Source of the DNA: Odiellus spinosus | Lineage: Eukaryota > Arthropoda > Arachnida > Opiliones > Phalangiidae | Assembly: GCA_963920705.1 (NCBI GenBank) | Contig: OY987230.1 | Span: 1,488,001-1,552,000 of the forward strand | Direction: 5' to 3' | DNA: 64,000 bases | Shown: one piece after another, positions 60,983 through 64,000 of the stretch | Numbering within the stretch: the first letter of the stretch is position 1 | How the letters are laid out: every line of letters begins with the position of its first letter | The notes under the pieces: generated by a model | What the model saw: the letters and a program-made list of their open reading frames with translations, nothing else | Databases searched by the model: none | What the model was told of the DNA's origin: nothing | Position numbers and translations under genes: made by a program

Positions 60983-63497
60983 TTGTTTTTTAGATAGACC
61001 AATATTTGCTCTTTCGAGTGGTCTTAATTTTGTCTAAATCGCTTAAAAATCAAAAGTTTTGTGTCCATTTGAATCCAATAATCTTGGATTTTTAAGCGAT
61101 TTTGCTTAATTTTAACCAATTTTATATTTGTCACAATTTTGCAATTTAGACAAAACCAAAGTCATTCGAAAGAGCAATTAATGGACAGTTTAAATAATAA
61201 GAGTTTTCAAAAATCCGTTGAAAAACATGGAAAATATGAACAATTCAAAAAACATCTAATATCAAAAAGCGAATTTTGAAAATCTGAAATTTGACTATTT
61301 TGATATTCTATGATTTCTTGAATTGGCCATATTTTTCTTGTTTTTCAACGGATTTTTGAAAACTCTTATTATTTAGACTGTCCATTAATTGCTCTTTCGA
61401 ATGACTTTGGTTTTGTCTCAATTGCAAAATTGTGACAAATATAAAATTGGTTAAAATTAAGCAAAAACGCTTAAAAATCCAAGATTATTGGATTCAAATG
61501 GACACAAAACTTTTGATTTTTAAGCGATTTAGACAAAATTAAGACCACTCGAAAGAGCAAATTTTGGTCTATCTAAAAAACAATAGGTTTGGAAAATCCG
61601 TTGAAAAACAAGAAAAATATGGCCAATTCAAGAAATCATACAATATCAAAATAGTCAAATTTCAGATTTTCAAAATTCGCTTTTTGATATTAGATGTTTT
61701 TTGAATTGTCCATATTTTTCTTGTTTTTCAACGGATTTTCCAAAACTATTGTTTTTTAGATAGACCAAAATTTGGTCTTTCGAGTGGTCTTAATTTTGTC
61801 TGAATCGCTTAAAATTCAAAAGTTTTGTGTCCATTTGAATCCAATAATCTTTAATTTTTAAGCGTTTTTGCTTAATTTTAACCAATTTTATATTTGTCAC
61901 AATTTTGCAATTTAGACAAAACCAAAGTCATTCGAAAGAGCAATTAATGGACAGTCTAATAATAAGAGTTTTCAAAAATCCGTTGAAAAACAAGAAAAAT
62001 ATGGCCAATTCAAGAAATCATACAATATCAAAATAGTCAAACTTCAGATTTTAAAAATTCGCTTTTTGATATTAGATGTTTTTTGAATTGGCCATATTTT
62101 TCTTGTTTTTCAACGGATTTTTGAAAACTCTTATTATTTAGACTGTCCATTAATTGCTCTTTCGAATGACTTTGGTTTTGTCTAAATTGCAAAATTGTGA
62201 CAAGTATAAAATTGGTTAAAATTAAGCAAAAACGCTTAAAAATCCAAGATTATTGGATTCAAATGGACACAAAACTTTTGAATTTTAAGCGATTTAGACA
62301 AAATTAAGACCACTCGAAAGAGCAAATATTGGTCTATCTAAATAACAAGAGTTTTGGAAAATCCGTTGAAAAACATGGAAAATATGGACAATTCAAAAAA
62401 CATCTAATATCAAAAAGCGAATTTTGAAAATCTGATATTTGACTATTTTGATATTGTATGATTTCTTGAATTAGCCATATTTTTCTTGTTTTTCAACGGA
62501 TTTTCCAAAACTATTGTTTTTTAGATAGACCAAAATTTGGTCTTTCGAGTGGTCTTAATTTTGTCTAAATCTCTTAAAATTCAAAAGTTTTGTGTCCATT
62601 TGAATCCATTAATCTTGGATTTTTAAGCGTTTTTGCTTAATTTTAACCAATTTTATATTTGTCACAATTTTGCAATTTAGACAAAACCAAAGTCATTCGA
62701 AAGAGCAATTAATGGACAGTCTAAATAATAAGAGTTTTCAAAAATCCGTTGAAAAACAAGAAAAATATGGCCAATTCAAAAAACATCTAATATCAAAAAG
62801 CGAATTTTGAAAATCTGAAATTTGACTATTTTGATATTCTATGATTTCTTGAATTGTCCATATTTTTCTTGTTTTTCAACGGATTTTTGAAAACTCTTAT
62901 TATTTAGACTGTCCATTAATTGCTCTTTCGAATGACTTTGGTTTTGTCTAAATTGCAAAATTGTGCCAAATATAAAATTGGTTAAAATTAAGCAAAAACG
63001 CTTAAAAATTCAAGATTATTGGATTCAAATGGACACAAAACTTTTGAATTTTAAGCGATTTAGACAAAATTAAGATAACTCGAAAGAGCAAATATTGGTC
63101 TATCTAAAAAACAAGAGTTTTGGAAAATCCGTTGAAAAACATGGAAAATATGGACAATTCAAAAAACATCTAATATCAAAAAGCGAATTTTTAAAATCTG
63201 AAATTTGACTATTTTGATATTGTATGATTTCTTGAATTGGCCATATTTTTCTTGTTTTTCAACGGATTTTGGAAAACTATTGTTTTTTAGATAGACCAAA
63301 ATTTGCTCTTTCGAGTGGTCTTAATTTTGTCTAAATCACTTAAAATTCAAAAGTTTTGTGTCCATTTGAATCCATTAATCTTGGATTTTTAAGCGTTTTT
63401 GCTTAATTTTAACCAATTTATTATTTGTCACAATTTTGCAATTTAGACAAAACCAAAGTCATTCGAAAGAGCAATTAATGGACAGTCTAAATAATAA
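60983..63497. repeat. Strictly alternating region: 766-bp head-to-head dimers
   Basis: Inverted cores at 60983-61200, 61749-61966, 62514-62731 and 63280-63497 are separated by single forward cores, with inverted marker ends at 61157, 61923, 62688 and 63454 (steps of 766, 765, 766). The higher-order unit is therefore a two-monomer inverted pair. Several units also have distinctive substitutions (TTAGCCATATT, AAATCTCTTAAAATTC, AATCTTTAATTTT), so this end is more diverged than the rest. Confidence 0.88.
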
Positions 63498-64000
63498 GAG
63501 TTTTCAAAAATCCGTTGAAAAACAAGAAAAATATGGCCAATTCAAAAAACATCTAATATCAAAAAGGGAATTTTGAAAATCTGAAATTTGACTATTTTGA
63601 TATTCTATGATTTCTTGAATTGTCCTTATTTTTCTTGTTTTTCAACGGATTTTTGAAAACTCTTATTATTTAGACTGTCCATTAATTGCTCTTTCGAATG
63701 ACTTTGGTTTTGTCTAAATTGCAAAATTGTGACAAATATAAAATTGGTTAAAATTAAGCAAAAACGCTTAAAAATCCAAGATTATTGGATTCAAATGGAC
63801 ACAAAACTTTTGATTTTTAAGCGATTTAGACAAAATTAAGACCACTCGAAAGAGCAAATATTGGTCTATCTAAAAAACAAGAGTTTTGGAAAATCCGTTG
63901 AAAAACATGGAAAATATGGACAATTCAAAAAACATCTAATATCAAAAAGCGAATTTTTAAAATCTGAAATTTGACTATTTTGATATTGTATGATTTCTTG
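63498..64000 (+). repeat. Forward repeat running off the window end
   Basis: A P module with AAAAAGGGAATTT (private), a complete forward core, and most of a further P module that stops at the window edge. There is no sign of a unique flank. Confidence 0.9.

Larger units (their letters stand above)
1..64000. repeat. Tandem satellite array, 383-bp monomer, whole window
   Basis: The window is filled by about 167 copies of one AT-rich 383-bp monomer. The marker GGTTTTGTCTAAATTGC recurs at 121, 504 and 887 and onwards at 383-bp steps, or appears as its reverse complement where the core is turned. Copies differ by scattered substitutions and 1-3 bp indels. I found no stretch over 300 bp that is not this repeat. 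Neither end shows a boundary, so the true array is longer. Such length and homogeneity are typical of eukaryotic constitutive heterochromatin; the species and satellite family cannot be named from the sequence. Confidence 0.97.

Noticed and set aside
1-64000. CRISPR array.
   Set aside because: The period is 383 bp and the entire unit is conserved. There are no short repeats with variable spacers and no cas genes.
1-64000. Bacterial or plasmid replication iterons, or an organelle control region.
   Set aside because: No associated genes, the unit is far too long, and 64 kb of uninterrupted repeat is not known from such regions.
1-64000. Recombinase-driven phase-variation switch.
   Set aside because: Invertible segments between inverted repeats resemble one, but there is no recombinase gene, no promoter or coding cargo, and the pattern is explained by homologous exchange in satellite DNA.

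Overview
The whole window is one uninterrupted satellite DNA array. I see no convincing protein gene, RNA gene, transposon or unique-sequence island in its 64 kb. The monomer is 383 bp and about 27% GC (counted by hand on one unit). Following the GGTTTTGTCTAAATTGC marker, which occurs once per unit, I count about 167 monomers, the number that fits 64,000 bp with no gaps. The array runs off both ends. An AT-rich array this long and this homogenised points to eukaryotic heterochromatin (centromeric, pericentromeric, subtelomeric, or on a sex or B chromosome). I cannot name the organism or the satellite family from sequence alone.

Each monomer has two modules. P (165 bp) is a near-perfect palindrome with 82-bp arms, roughly 85% identical. 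Q (218 bp) is an asymmetric core whose two ends are themselves diverged inverted copies (about 30 of 38 bases match in the best stretch). The 383-bp unit can therefore be read as two ancient ~191-bp half-units facing each other. Every Q is flanked by palindromes, so it can lie in either direction without disturbing the 383-bp register. About 111 cores are forward and 56 inverted. Forward-to-inverted marker spacing is about 514 bp and inverted-to-forward about 252 bp. These sum to 766, exactly two monomers, as expected of in-place inversion.

Layout: (1) 1-36.4 kb is mostly forward, with 18 isolated inverted cores spaced at near-integer multiples of 383 bp. Multi-monomer duplications are visible with offsets of 6,503 bp (about 7.6-20.6 kb), 1,531 bp (24.9-27.3 kb) and 7,270 bp (20.0-24.0 versus 27.3-31.3 kb). 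(2) An atypical junction at 36.42-36.46 kb opens a run of eight inverted cores at exactly 383-bp spacing (36.4-39.3 kb). (3) 39.3-61 kb is a mosaic of short forward and inverted runs in which P is often turned relative to Q. It carries further duplications (1,148, 1,915, 2,681, 5,393 bp) and a second atypical junction at 42.18-42.26 kb. (4) 61-64 kb alternates forward and inverted cores strictly, giving a 766-bp dimer.

The point of interest is structural: an invertible-core satellite in which palindromic modules appear to serve as recombination sites, producing a four-state orientation mosaic and kilobase-scale palindromes. The orientation map, spacings and duplications are read from the sequence. 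The recombination mechanism and any centromeric role are inference.
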